Assembly (NCBI RefSeq): GCF_032118995.1
Contig: NC_092651.1
Location: 13,293,285-13,357,284 of the forward strand
Direction: 5' to 3'
Source of the DNA: Asterias amurensis
Taxonomy: Eukaryota > Echinodermata > Asteroidea > Forcipulatida > Asteriidae
Length of the DNA stretch: 64,000 nt
The translations under genes were made by a program, and so were the position numbers. Below, piece after piece: positions 18,481 through 31,300 of this stretch. The notes under the pieces were generated by a model. The model was not told the origin of the DNA. It saw only the letters and a list, made by a program, of their open reading frames with translations, and did no database searches. How positions within the stretch are numbered: position 1 is the first letter of the stretch; the number at the start of each line of letters is the position of its first letter.

Positions 18481-18714
18481 TTAAAGGCAGTGGAGACTAT
18501 TGGTAATTGTCAAAGACTAGCCTTCACAGTTGGTGTATCTCAACATACGCATAAAATAACAAACCTTTTTTTCTCAAAAACTAAGGCACATTCAGAGGAA
18601 GCCATTTCTCACAATGTTTTATACTATCAACCTCTCCCCATTACTCGCCACCAAGAAAGGTTTTATGCTAATAATTATTTTGAGTAATTATCCAATAGTG
18701 TCCACTGCCTTTAA
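18481..18714. mobile_element. TTAA-flanked MITE, shorter copy of the same family
   Basis: TTAA at 18481-18484 and 18711-18714. Ends are AGGCAGTGGAGACTATTGGT and, inverted, AGGCAGTGGACACTATTGGA. The interior is inverted and shorter relative to the neighbour, and keeps TTCTCAAAAACTAAGGC and GAGGAAGCCATTTCTCACAA. Confidence 0.87.
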
Positions 18715-18790
18715 ATAATAATAATAGTAATAATAAGACTTAAAATGCGCACATATCATCCCTGCTGGGTGTTCAAGGCGCATAATATGA
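18715..18790 (-). mobile_element. SINE 3' segment with (ATT)n tail
   Basis: AATAATAATAATAG..GTAATAATAAGACTTAAAATGCGCA..ATCC..TGCTGGGTGTTCAAGGCGCA is the reverse complement of 48695-48790, apart from a few substitutions. It abuts the TTAA element to its left. Confidence 0.6.
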
Positions 18791-19897
18791 TTGAGTTTTC
18801 TAAACGCGTTTTACATAAGTACAACATTTTTTAACATTAACTGCAACTTGAACATACTGTATTTTGTAGTATTCATGTCGAAAGTAACATTTTGACATGG
18901 GTATGTGATTTTTGTATACTTTTGCTGTTTTCCCCAAATATGAAATGAGGTTTCTGTCCCACAATATTTAAAAGCTGTAGAGACTATGCATGAGAACTTT
19001 TACTGACAACTGGTCTGATACTCTTGTGTACCACCAGGGGGACTGTAGCCTTCATTGCTTCATAGATCCGCATTCAAAATGACTGGAAGGTTTGACCAGC
19101 CTGCAAATATCCCCCTCCAGGCGCTTCGAATCACGGCTCTACCAAACTAGTGTCTAAGCCACGAAGGCCTTGACAAAAGGCTAGTGGGGCGGAGGAGTAG
19201 TTGCATTATTTCATGGTAGTCCAGTACTGCTTGAAGGTTGATTTCTACATTTATACCTGCAGTTGGATATAATAAAGGAAAAATGTGGTCGAATGAATGA
19301 ATGAGTGGATAGATAGACGGATGAGTGCATGTAACGCAGAAATAAAATATCAATATTTTTGTTATTTATTAATCTAACTATTTATTTGCTTATCTAATTT
19401 CTGGTTTATTGATTATTTGTTTATTAATTGATCGGTTGTTTTATTGATATTTAATCATCCTTTTATTGATGTAAAGGTATGTATGTTGGAAAAGGAGTTA
19501 GTTTGATTAACTTTTCGTTGCTTGCATTGTTATTTTATCGATTTGTCTGTTTATTTATTGACCTATTTTTTGTTTATCCATCAATATTTTGATTGATTTG
19601 TTGCTATATTTCTTGTTACATGTACCTTTCCAACTATTTATTCATTTACTTATTGTTACTTTTTGTTTACACTTTTAATTAACAATTTGGTTATTTATTT
19701 ATTTATTTGCTTGTCTAATTTCCGGTGTTTGTTTTTGGTTTTGTTGTTTCAAGTTGTGCTTTGTGTATACAGATTATTTATATTTACTTTTAATTGTTTT
19801 TATTTTTCCAAAGAGAATATATAATATAGTGAGTTTGCCTCCCTATGTGAGTGGATTAACAGGAGTTCGAGCTACAGAGTGTTTAATTATACTTTTG

Positions 19898-20652
19898 TTG
19901 ATCCTGTCCCGATTTCACCACGCGCTGCGACGCGTTGCAAGTTCAAGTTCAAGTTGCGACCGGTTACACGTCGTAAGTTGTTTCATCAAGTTGCAAGTCG
20001 TTTCATCAAAGTTATGATGCATTGGATACATCGTAAGTTCCTTGACAACAAGGAAGAACACGTTGTAAGTTACGACTACCCATAGGGATGTTGTAAGAAT
20101 GCTATGTTTCATTTGTTTACGCAAAAAATGCATGAAAGGACATAACAATTACCACACGTAACTTCCGTGAACCAATCGGGAAGACACTAGACAACAAATG
20201 GAAATTTACCTTCCCCCCAAAAAAAAATAAAAGGACGGGTAAAAGAAAACAAACACACGCATAACAAAGTACACACAAACTTAAACAACTCAACCAATTA
20301 ATAATTATAAACCAACCAAATCAACCCAAACCTAAACACTAGTCCGAAATGGTTGAGTGTCTGCCATCTTGAAATTGAATGAACTATAATACACGACTGT
20401 TTCATGACCAAGCTGTACATAACATAAAACAGCCGCAGAACTTTAGCAGTTAATCCTCGTCCAAAAGGTTGTTTTTTATTAAGAATGAAAATAGTTTGTA
20501 TTGCGACTCGTCGCACTTACGACGTGCTTGGTGCAATGGATTGTGGAACTCGTCGCAGCCGCGAGGTGTCTAAGGTCTGCGACGCTTCGCAAACCCTGCG
20601 ATGCGTCGCTACTTGTGATGAGTTTCGTGAAATCGGGGGCTGGCCATCACAT
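19898..20652. mobile_element. Inverted-repeat element with GC-rich ends
   Basis: Left end CCCGATTTCACCACGCGCTG then GCGACGCGTTGCAAG. The right end, inverted, reads CCCCCGATTTCACGAAACTC then AGCGACGCATCGCAGG. The matched ends enclose about 700 bp of AT-rich, non-coding interior with repeated CGTAAGTT / TTGCAAGT words. It looks like a non-autonomous DNA element; no transposase frame is seen. Confidence 0.5.
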
Positions 20653-21323
20653 TAGGGTTGTTTTGTAATTTCCTGTGCCGTACTGTTTCAAACAGTGTTT
20701 GTCTTGCTTTGTATTTACTTTTGTTTTTATATTATTTATTTTACATACTGTCTGTTTGTATATTGTTATTGTTTAATGGCCAAATAAAGAATAAGAATAA
20801 GAATAAGGGATGACCTAGCCCAATAAATCGGTCCAAAAATCCACTGGATTGGGCCATGTTTATGGCATATCGATATTATCATATATGGGGCTAGGATTTA
20901 GGAGTAGGATGAACATGTTATTTGATAATAATGTTTAATGGAAGTCTTATTGATTATTCTTAATTAAGTATCTGATATAAAATAATTGACGTTGATCATT
21001 TAACAATTTGAGAGTGACCAGTTAAGACCTCCGTGCACAAAATCAACTTCTTACCGAGAAAAGATGTCCATCAATGTTTCGGATCGGCATCATAAATCAC
21101 CAAATCCGCGTCAAAACTAGCTGTGGACGACGACGGACGGACGTACATGTAATGTACATTATGTATGGTGTATGCTGTATGCTGGTACTCAGTTATTTTT
21201 GCATTGGTTTAACACAGCGATGTGAAGAGTACCAGTTATGTAGTGAGTAGAGTAGAGTAGAATCCTACTCGTACATGTACCATAGGAAATCTGTTCACAT
21301 ATCTTGCACCAATTGATTTCTAC

Positions 21324-21381
21324 ACCCCCCCCCCCTCCCCCCCCCCCCCCAAAAAAAATAAATAAATAAATAAATAAAAAA
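21324..21381. repeat. Poly-C tract followed by poly-A / (AAAT)n microsatellite
   Basis: Almost pure C for about 26 bases with one T, then A8 and TAAATAAATAAATAAATAAA. It lies about 200 bp upstream of the VMA21 ATG. Confidence 0.9.
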
Positions 21382-21401
21382 AATATTTGGTTGTCTACAG
21401 A

Positions 21402-21495
21402 GGGCGCTATATAACAACACCGTTAAATTCACGAAGTTCCTCCTCGCCTGAAATACTGACTGAGAGGGCGCTGTACAAGAACACCGTTAAATATT
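21402..21495 (+). repeat. Short direct repeat in the VMA21 5' flank
   Basis: GAGGGCGCTATATAACAACA..CCGTTAAAT and GAGGGCGCTGTACAAGAACA..CCGTTAAAT recur about 62 bp apart, within 180 bp of the VMA21 start. Probably a local duplication, possibly of a promoter element. Confidence 0.6.
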
Positions 21496-21582
21496 TTAGA
21501 TACACAGTGTTGTGTGTTGTGTAATCACACACGGTCGGTGTATGTGTGAGTGAAGATTTGGAATTCTCAATAACACATGACA

Positions 21583-23762
21583 ATGGCGGATTTCCAGTCG
21601 GATGTGAAAATGAACAGGTAAAAAACAAGTCATATATTAACAATTCAGGGAAGAAGTGATCTGGCTAAATGTTGATATCATTTAGCATGTTTAGGGAACA
21701 ACCTAGACAAAATTGCATTAAATTCACTTATTGTTATTCTTCTTGGTTGTGGTTTTGTGGTTGGTTGGTGGTGTTATATTTATTAATTAATATAGGCCTA
21801 TTATTAAATTTTATTACAAATATTTAATTTTAAAACAACACATTCACACCTCATCCTTGGTCACAACACAAGTAAATTTGATGAGTGTAGTTAAGGAGGC
21901 AAAGGGTTGGTTGCAGTGTGAGGAACACTTATGAATTGAAATAGATTTATAAATAAGATGTAGTAATCATGGTAATTGCAAAACCATGGAGGTTTTCTAC
22001 CCTCCATAGTCCATGACCAAACTAAGGACCCAAACTAAGCATGCCAAGTAAGGGGTCAAGTCAAGCATATAACCTTTCAAATTCAACCCAAGTTATAATC
22101 ATAGGGGCCTAGTAGCCCAGGTTGGAGGGGCAAGGGGCCTAGTTGTGTTACTGTTTGCCTAGGCAATGGATGGTTTAAGGTCCTTTAATTTTCTGCCAAA
22201 CACAAAGGATAGAAATTGGTCATCGTCAATTGAGTCATACCTCAGTCATTGTCATATCATTGAGAATTGAGCTACGTGTGTAACGATGTTTTAATGGTTG
22301 TAATTTCTTATGAGCATGTACTCTGCAGAGCCTTTTAATTATGGTTTTATTGGCAAAACAGTTGTTCACAACCCTCACATACTCGTTCCAAACTCCCCAT
22401 ACTCATCAGTGCATGTTTAGCTGTATCGTTCTTACTTCCCCCATGTCTGACTATATCTGGCAGTTGGTCTACTGGGCTGAAAAGTTACAGACTGTATGCA
22501 TGGAACATCAGGAAAAATTAATAGTGCAAACTGTGCAAGAAGGCGTCGCAATCAAGGCTACCCTTCTTGATGTAGCACTCTCGTATTATAAATTCCTTTG
22601 GTTTTTATCTCTATTTCGACAGAGGAGGAAACCCTTCAGGCATGACGCCCTTCAAGACTGTCTTTTCATACTCTGCTCTCATGCTGTTCTTCCCTATCTT
22701 TATGTACTTCTTTTCAAAACAAGTTATCTTTGATGGTAAGTTAAAAAAAGGACAAAATACCAATCAAGAGGGCTCATTTCTAAATAACAATTGAACAAAA
22801 TTAATATATAATATCTTAAACCTTTTCCTCTAAAGTGTTTTGCTTGTTCAATGTGAAATTGTTAACCACTTACAAGCCAAAAAGCGTATGAAAAATGCAT
22901 AACTCTTTTGGACATAATACAAACAAATGGAAACCAGGTAATCAGCTTTTGCATTGAAAAACCTGGAAAAACAAAAACTTTAATGGGGAAGGGTCATTCT
23001 AAAGTGTGTAGTCTACAGTAGTAGTGTACACAGGCAGACACTTTGCTGTAAATGTTTCCCCTTAAAGGGAATAAGGGTACTGGAATTCTTGCTTAAACTC
23101 TGCCTTTTCCTGTTTCCAGATAATTTGTCCTTTAGTATTTAGTACAAAAAACATTGCAGTTGGTGAATACACTGAATTGGCATACAGTTCCCCACTATCT
23201 TCCGTGGCTAAAACAAAAGACGTTTTTTCTAGGCAACAACTCAAGAGGGACTTGACACTAATATTATCTCTAAACTTGGTTAGCGGATTGGTCTTGGAAA
23301 CCCCCAGAAGCCTATTGTTTTTGGACACCCTTCGGCAAATGTCAAGGTCATTACGGAAAAAAAGGAAAAAATGCTGTCCGAGCGATAACTTAAGAAGGAC
23401 TTGGACTTCCCAAAATAGGCTTTCCCAATAGCATTTCTGGACCACGGTTGATTGTCATGAAACGGGCTGGCTTGCGGGGAAGTAATTCTGATTATTTAAC
23501 AAAAATGCTTATTGTGTAGTAGTAAACTTTTACTAATACTGATGTTGAAATAGGTAAACACAAAACTGGATTAGTCAATAATGCTCTTTTTATTGTGACT
23601 TTGTTCTCCCAAGGATTCTTCGGAATGGAGTCAAGTAGTAGTGTCTTCTATGCTGCCATGGTAGCTGTTGTTGTAGTCCATATCGTCCTTGGTATGTTTG
23701 TGTGGGCAGCGTTTAATGAGAAAGCCCCAGCCCCCACCTTAAGAGACTCCAAGCGTGAATGA
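21583..23762 (+). CDS. VMA21: VMA21, vacuolar H+-ATPase assembly factor
   Basis: Three exons: 21583-21617, 22623-22735, 23614-23762. Total 297 nt (98 residues plus TGA), all GT-AG and phase-consistent. The protein has a short polar N-terminus, then TPFKTVFSYSALMLFFPIFM (first membrane hairpin, about 25-42), FFSKQVIFDG, then SSSSVFYAAMVAVVVVHIVL (second, about 58-80), and a charged tail ending DSKRE with lysine at -3, as in the ER-retrieved family. Length (98) and layout fit animal VMA21 (about 100). It acts in the ER membrane, helping to assemble the V0 sector of the V-ATPase. The start ATGGCGGAT overlaps an AATGGCGG YY1-like word. It converges with AMDHD2. Confidence 0.94.
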
Positions 23763-24345
23763 CAAAGTAGACTTTTAACTGACTCTTTTTACATTTTGAT
23801 GTCAACATGGATATTGGCAACAGCAGAGGTTGAAAATGGACAGGGGAACTCTCATTTTGGCTTCTTTTGGAATTTTCGAGACAACAGAGTTTGACATTTC
23901 TGTAACCTGCATCCCTCTTACACGTTCATTGTCTGGAGCCTTTATGGATTTCTGAATGAATTTTTCATTGAAAGTAAAGAAACACCATTGATCACCAGAT
24001 TTTTAAACGAATGGTTTATCGTTGGCAAATACCTTATTTGAGTTTTTTTCAATTGGGGTTCAAAGGATCAAAGTTTAACATAACAATTTGATACTTCAGT
24101 GTACATGTAACAATTATCTTTCAAGAGAATATTTCTGCTCGTATATCAAACTATCAAAAATACAAAATTTAGTAAGCCAACTTTTTTTAACTACCATGTT
24201 TGAAAATTGATTCCTGTTTAACTTTTTATCCAGTTATTTCCCCAAACCAGTGTTCGTTACTTTCTGGACGATTGGATGGGCTATAGAAAGCAACAGAACA
24301 TGTAAACTGTTAAAAACTATACTGTACTCAAGTTATTACACACAT

Positions 24346-24770
24346 AAGGCCTTTTCACACTATAGAAAATCTCTGTGTTTTGGACATGGTTCAAGTCCAG
24401 GTAACATGTTCCTTTCTCTATGCCCGGACTGACCTAATTGTCACACTACAACATTTCAACATGGTTTGCCCACTGTAGAGTGCTTGGTCTATGTCAAAGT
24501 CACACTTTTCAGGAGGTGGGTGAGAGCTCCTGAACCATGTCGAAAAATCTTGCATGTGTCAAAAGCCAGAGGGGTTTTCTGCTTGAATCCGCATAAGACC
24601 CTGTGAAATCGTCCCACAATACACAAGTAGAAAAGTTCATGTGTAACCTACAAGCTACTTTGGCTCCAGAGTTAATGTGAATGCAGAGCATATTTGAACC
24701 ATGCTGAAAGTTACTGAACCAACACGTTGACCCATGTAGATTTTGACACGGTTCGGATGTAAAAGGCCTG
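24346..24770. mobile_element. MITE with AAGGCCTTTT terminal inverted repeats
   Basis: Left end AAGGCCTTTTCACACTATAG; the right end, inverted, reads CAGGCCTTTTACATCCGAAC. The interior has GGACATGGTTCAAGTCCAGG and an inverted GAACCATGTCGAAAA, suggesting a partly folded-back structure. Non-coding. Confidence 0.6.
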
Positions 24771-25003
24771 TAATGGGGTTGGAACCTACCCTCTTATTAG
24801 TGATCTACTTTGCACCTGGTAAGACTATGATCATGGTGATATGCCTTGAACCATGTAAAGCATTAATTAGTTTATAAGTGTAGCCGATCATCCCAACAGA
24901 AACAAACAAAACATGCAGTTGAGTTTTGATACATGTAGTTTGGGATGGTGAGGTTGAAGACATGCTGATTACACAAATATTGACAAAATCTGAGCCTCTC
25001 AGT

Positions 25004-25260
25004 TGTGGGTTTCGCCCAGTCGTGACACTTGTGTCCCTGAGCAAGACTAAGATGGTTTTTATCATGAATAACTGAACACTTTTGTCCCTGGGCAAGACAC
25101 TTAAATGTAACTATAAGACAACTTTAGTTGCTCCTCTTCACTGAGATGGTTTACGGAATGAATTAAATGGTCCAGGGACTAAGGGTAATAGTGTTGGGGC
25201 TCTTGGAGCGGGTGTGAAAAGCCTGATATAAAAACCTATTATTAGTATTGTTATTATCCC
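25004..25260 (+). mobile_element. SINE body, 5'-truncated, same family as 4421-4746
   Basis: GTGACACTTGTGTCCCTGAG, CAAGACACTTAA, GAGATGGTTTACGGAATGA, GTGTGAAAAGCCTGATATAA and an ATT-type tail follow the same order as the intronic SINE at 4421-4746. The tRNA head is lost apart from a B-box remnant. Confidence 0.75.
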
Positions 25261-27168
25261 CTGTGAGTTGCAGATGATTGTGTCATATATGTGTACCTCC
25301 TTATCAGTGTTGTAATCTACACCAAATCCCAATGTTTTCTAAACCATGGTTTGGGATCCAGTTTTGGACTCTGTTCCCCTGTTTGATCTGCCGCAAGGAA
25401 AGCAGATAATTAAGTCATTTTTGGTTGAACAAAGAAAAAAGTAGCAGTTGCAAGTCTGCTATCAGTAAATTGTTCTTTGTTCAACCCAAAGTTATTTTAA
25501 AATGTTCCAAGTCAGTTTCCCTTGTGGTTTATTACTTGATATTTCTAAACAACTGATACAGGCCAAGCCAAAGCCTCAGTTTTGAAACTGACCATAATAG
25601 TTGTTTGTATGTTTTGTTGGATGTATCCTGAATATGAACTATGTTTATGCCTGCCAACATACAATCTTATCGCTTTACTAATGGAGCCAGGTTTTGTTGG
25701 AACATTTTTAGATGACTTTAAAATCCTGAGTTAATCTGAATTGTGTCTCACATGTTTCAATATTTCATTTAACTTTAAACATAAAAATAAAGTTTGGCGA
25801 ACCATGTAGTAAATATTTCTAATTACATGTGTCATACCAGTTTTTGTAATTCTTAATCCTGTATGTAAGTGTGACATTATTCCACTGCAAGCCACGCCCA
25901 CTTTACTCAAACTGCTCCACTGATACCCAGAAGCCCATGGAGTTGCATTAAGCTAGTTTTTCTTTGATGATTTGTGCAAAAAAAAGATGAACTTTGCTTT
26001 CCAAATATTTTTCAAAGACGTAGGTCTTCGCAAAATTAAAGTTTCTGTGGTCATAAGAAATGCTTTTGAACAATAAAATGTGTTCTTTGGGTTCAAGTTA
26101 CACACAACTTGTGCCAGGTTTAGAGCCGGAAGTAGTGAAATCTTTGGGCAAGAAACGGAACCAAAAATGACTTACTAACAGGGTAGATTGTGCAAGTCTC
26201 ATGCGAATTCAAACATTGTTTAGAATCTTTTGTTGTTTTTGTCATACATGTATAAACAAAACAAGATCATTCTTTAAATGGGCCCAACATTGAATACAAG
26301 TGTGACTTGCACAGTCTAAACAAAAGTAACACAGAGGTAATACTATAACTTGAATAAACAACATCTCAAAATAATAGTTCTTGGACTTAATGCCTTTTTT
26401 ATTACTCTTGCATGGACATACATGTGTAGATCGACTTCAATTAACTTTACACTTTTATTAGATATTTCTGTACTGCAATTTGTTTTTTAAACAAGTATGA
26501 AATCAGTGAAGCTACAGTGCATCTTCCTATATTCACCTCAAGATAAATGGCCTATAGTGATGCACTGTACCTAACCGGGAGATAACGTCATTTTGGCATA
26601 TAATTATGCATACTGCCCTGTGGGACTATACTATTTCTGTCCTTTAACAAGGACATAATTCTGAACATTATTTGTGGTTGGGTTGATTTGACATTTATTT
26701 AAACCTCAAAAGTACAAATCAATAATCAGAGAAATCGATGTGTTTTCTCTTTCTTAATACTGAAAAGATGTTTTTTTGTCAAACCGTGAACTCAATTACA
26801 ATCTCCTCACACAAAAACCTGTCTTAATAAGTTAAATTTAAAAAAAGATACAATTATCAGTTTATAGACTCTTTCAATTCAATTTCCATTCATAAAAAAA
26901 AAAAAAAATAGTTACAAAGGGATTTCAGAACCTTTTATTTTCTTCCTTTTCGAAGTAATAGTATTCAACAGTTGTTCTGTGGACGAAATCATTCAAATTT
27001 ATAAATACTACATCAGTTATCAAAAATATAAGCAAGAATTTGTGTTGCATAACAATTTAAAAGATTAAAGGGCAAATAACAAAGTATTGGTATTTTATCA
27101 GTAAAAGGGTAATAGAGGAGTTGAATTAAATTTTCAACTGCATTTTTTAAAGCATTTTAACGAAACAT

Positions 27169-28353
27169 TCAATCGCCCTTATTATTTTCTCTCTCATTAT
27201 CCCATACTTTCTCGCCAGCTATAAAAGTTTGTTTGACATTTAGATCATCATCTAGAAGAATGAAGTCTGCCTCTGTCCCATAGTCAAGGGTACCTTTTAG
27301 ATGTTGGATAGTCAGTAGTTGGGCAGGGTGTAGGGTTGCTGCTTCAAGGGCCTCTACTGTGGTACAACCTGTGGCATGCTTGAAATGTCGTATACAGGAG
27401 TCCATTGTGGCAATGCTGAAAATAACCACAGATAATGAGGGTTTTTAATATCAGGCATAATATTTTGTCATTGGGAAACTACAAACATTTTATTAAATAC
27501 AAGGGTTGACCTATGTCTGCACATGATGTAGGGTCCAAAAGACTTTTATCAGGCTATTTAATCACTATTTGTCTGATATTTCTAACAACCAAAAAATCGG
27601 GAAAAGGTTTAAAGTAGGATGAACATCTTGCCTGTAATACAATTTTTTGTTTGTTAAGTACATGTATGAACGCTGTTTCACACTATTTGAGGAGAGACAC
27701 TCCTTTTTTGAAAAGGGAAATATTACTCGGGTAGTGGCCATTAAGAGAACGGGTTGTGCAATAGTGTTCAGTATTTCAATAAATGTTTTAAATATGAATT
27801 GAATTGGTGGTTAAGAATATGGTTTTACACACTAATATTCCAATGTGTGTAAAGCACTGTATGACCGTATACTCGGTACTTTCCCCCTGATTTCCTGTGA
27901 CGAAAAACACCACAGGCATATTACTCTGTCGGTATTTGAACACAGGACTGCTGTCATTCTGGAGCAGATGTCTTACCACAAGTCCACCAAGATAGCCCAG
28001 AGGCAGTTTAAATACTACATGTATATTGAGCCGTGGATATGGAAACATTACATTTTCATATGACTCTGTGAAAGTATCGGTGCATGGTTTAAACCAATTA
28101 ATAATTTCAGTATTGTAGAGAATTTGGAATCTAAGATTTCCGTTTTAAAGTAATAATAACTACTTACCTCCCACTCAGTACCTGTGTACCTGTCACATAT
28201 GCCCCATTATCAGTAACATCTACTGACACGCTGCCAAGATAATGTGTACCTCTAGGGAAGCCCATCGCTGCTATAGCATCTGTCACCAGAACAATACCTT
28301 TACAAAACAGAACAGATAAGAATTTATGCACTCGTACAAATATATTATTTATA

Positions 28354-28387
<34 letters not shown>

Positions 28388-31300
28388 GGGGGGGGGGGGT
28401 TAGGGTTAGGGTTAGGGTTATTTAGACAGGTCGATGATAAAACCTTGCATATGAAAACTGAAACAATATAACAACTAAATTACCATTTGGATGGGCTCTG
28501 TATGCTATTCTCAGTGCAGCTGGATTAGTGTGTATGCCATCGGCTATCATACCATAGAACACTGTGGTACCTTTTGGACACTCATCACTCGTCAGTAGTC
28601 CCACTAGTCCTGGGTCTCGATGGTGAAACTGGTGAAGAAAAACATGAAAATAATCCATTGAGATTTTGTCCTGTGTTGATACAAAATGAGTCAACCCACT
28701 TTCCTTCAGAGTTTTCTCAAGTTATAGTTAAAGGTAGTGGCACTATTGGTTATTACTCAAATGAATGTTTAGTATGAAAACTCAATTGGTAACAAGTAAT
28801 GGAGAGCTGTTGGTAGTTTAAAATATTGTGAGAAACATAGTTTTCGAGAAAGAAGTAATTTTTCACGCATAGGATTTCGAGACTTCAGATTTTGAATTTG
28901 ATGTCTTGAAATCAAGCATCTGAAAGCACAAAATTCAGGTGACAAGGATGTTTTTTCTTCCATTATTATCTTGCAACTTCGACGACCAATTGAGTTCAAA
29001 TTTTCAGTTTTTTTTTTTTTATGCATATGTTGAGATACACCAAGTGTGAAGAGGTCTTTGACAACTACCAATAGTGTCCAGTGTCTTTAAGTGATTGAGT
29101 ATCCTTATGAATGATCGTCACTGTATATATACTTTGAGCAAGTGTTTGATTCAGTCTGGCAGGAAGGATAGTGGGAAGCTAAGAGACAGCCTCACTGCCA
29201 TGGATAGTGTGAGTGTATATTGAATTTTACGATTCACCACTAACCCCTGGAAGGAAAGGGTTGAAAAACAATGTTGATTGGCTAACCATGCAGTCACTGC
29301 TTTTCACACATGCATGTTAAAAACTTTTGAGCGCTTGTGGGGCATGTTTTTTTTACGTGGTCACCCTAAACGGCATACAGTTCGACATGTCACAATATCA
29401 AAGCTGTTCTATGACTTGGTACCTCTTTTGAGTGCTCTGCATACATCTCTAACACAGAATAAATCAACCACAGGACTAATTGAAACATCCATCTCATTGG
29501 GATATTTCAAGGTCACACTTCCAGGGGTTAAGATCACGCAAGGCATGTTAAAAAGGGGCGAGGCGAGATCAGCTACTCAAACAAACATTTATCCCTTTTG
29601 CAAGAACTCTACAAAAAATCTTAAATTGCAGTGAGGATAAACAGAGAACTAACTGACTAGGTTCAAACTGCTGTTGGAGTAATAGTCCTCAACTCTTCAA
29701 CATATACTTGTAGTTGTAGACGTAGTCATGCTCTTTGCAACTCACAACACCCACATTGCTTCAAGCTTGGCTTGCAATGAATAGAATTATTTTTGTTGTA
29801 CTTACTGGCAGCATTGCGTTAAAGAGATGAGTGATATATGTAGCTCCATGCCTCACAGCATCTTCTGCCATTGTTAGATTAGCAACAGTATGTCCTAAAT
29901 GTATAAACAAATCAAAAGCTAAAATATCAGTTTTCAAGTAAACAAATCTATCTACATGTAGGTTTACAAATTGAACTTGGCCCAACTTGAAGGCACTGCT
30001 TATGGAAAGCAATTAAAATCGCTTATGTTAGCAGAAAAAATCTGTGCTAAATGCGAAAGTTAACAAAGTGTGAGCTTAAAGGAGTGCACTTGTGGGTCTT
30101 AAACCCAAGGGAACAACTTTTAATCTTTTAAAAAGGGAATAATATAACACTAGCAAGACCCCACAGACCGAATCTGTAAGGCACTACAATTGAGCACAAG
30201 CTAACCTCTTGTTACTAAACATTCTTCCATTAACCAGCTCGGAGAATGATGACTGTAATTCCAGAATTTCATTGCATGCAGAGCCTTGAATTTGGGCCTA
30301 CATGTAGATGTCTTAAAAATCTTTCATTCTGTTGTTATGTCGCTTGTTAGTTAGGGATAGGACAATAGGAGGAGTCCATCTTTTCTACAGTTTGTGGGCC
30401 ACTGAAAAAAAGAAAGAGGTAAGGTAAGCGCATAACTAAACATACATGATCAATCAATCTATGATTGCAGATACTGTCCAGCAACATTCCTTACCGAGTG
30501 AGACGACAACTCCTTTATTTGAAAGCTTGGATATGACTTTCGATATTTGGCAAGACTCTGGTGCCAGTGTCACAATAGAAACATTGTCTAGTGAGTGATA
30601 GACATCTTCAATCTGCTCAAAGCTGTTCAGATTGGTACAGTCTTTAATCAGATCAACAGGATGGGCGCCATTCTTTTCTTTGCTGATAAAGGGTCCTTCT
30701 AAATGAATTCCTAAATAAAAATATAGTATAACAAAAAGACGAATTAATAAGGACAACATTTTGCATGATTTTATCTTGTTCTCAAATGGTTCAAAAGTTT
30801 GTGGTTTTTCCTCGAAACAACCCTTTTATGCAATCCAAGGTCAATGATTGCACGCCTGTTTAACAATATCTCCCTCCCATGCACACTGATGCATGTTGAT
30901 GGAAAACAGCATGGCTGACATCCAAATATTCAGCAGGCTTCGGGGAAGTTTGTTGATGCTTGTCTGACTCAGGCAGCCAATTTTCCGCATGGTAGTTTTT
31001 TCATGCAAATCGGTTGATATCTTTGGCCACAACATGCAAATGGAATAAGAAATGTGAAAGTTCAGATAGGGCACAAATGCATGAAGTAGAAAATTCAAGG
31101 CTTTGTAAGCCAGAGGAGAAGGGCTTCAAGGAATAGATGGGGGCACAGATGAGATTTTATTCTGCATCTTGCAAAACAACAGTTCTGAGGCAAATCCTAC
31201 ATACGTACGTAAGAACACAAAAGACCATTCAGCATTACATCTTTACACATGAGTTCATTTGAGAAAGGACCCCCTGAAAGAAACTAGCTCACAGGCCTAT

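Larger units (their letters stand above)
14880..21582. other. 6.7-kb divergent spacer between TMEM185 and VMA21
   Basis: No coding exon recognised. Contents in order: TMEM185 5' flank, the 31-bp minisatellite (15312-16347), a SINE tail remnant (16543-16575), a CCAAT/E-box cluster (17545-17570), two TTAA elements (17991-18323, 18481-18714), a SINE tail (18715-18790), a T-rich ATTT-like tract (19340-19740), an inverted-repeat element (19898-20652), and a poly-C plus AAAT microsatellite (21324-21381) next to the VMA21 promoter. Confidence 0.6.
23763..27168. other. Convergent spacer: 3' flanks of VMA21 (plus) and AMDHD2 (minus)
   Basis: No coding exon. The left part should contain the VMA21 3' UTR; AATAAA words occur near 25787 and 26071. 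The right part holds the AMDHD2 3' UTR, with minus-strand AATAAA (TTTATT) near 26934 and 26695. A MITE (24346-24770) and a SINE (25004-25260) lie between them. Confidence 0.5.

Noticed and set aside
22341..22733. 130-codon plus-strand frame overlapping VMA21 exon 2
   Set aside because: It reads the exon in the wrong frame; the VMA21 frame is supported by homology and splice phases.
23062..23445. 127-codon minus-strand frame inside VMA21 intron 2
   Set aside because: No recognisable family, no splice context, and a length expected by chance in AT-rich DNA of this size.
26509..26572. Short inverted repeat (CTACAGTGCATC...GATGCACTGTACC)
   Set aside because: A 12-bp arm in a 64-bp span with no matching copies elsewhere in the window; too weak to call as an element or terminator.
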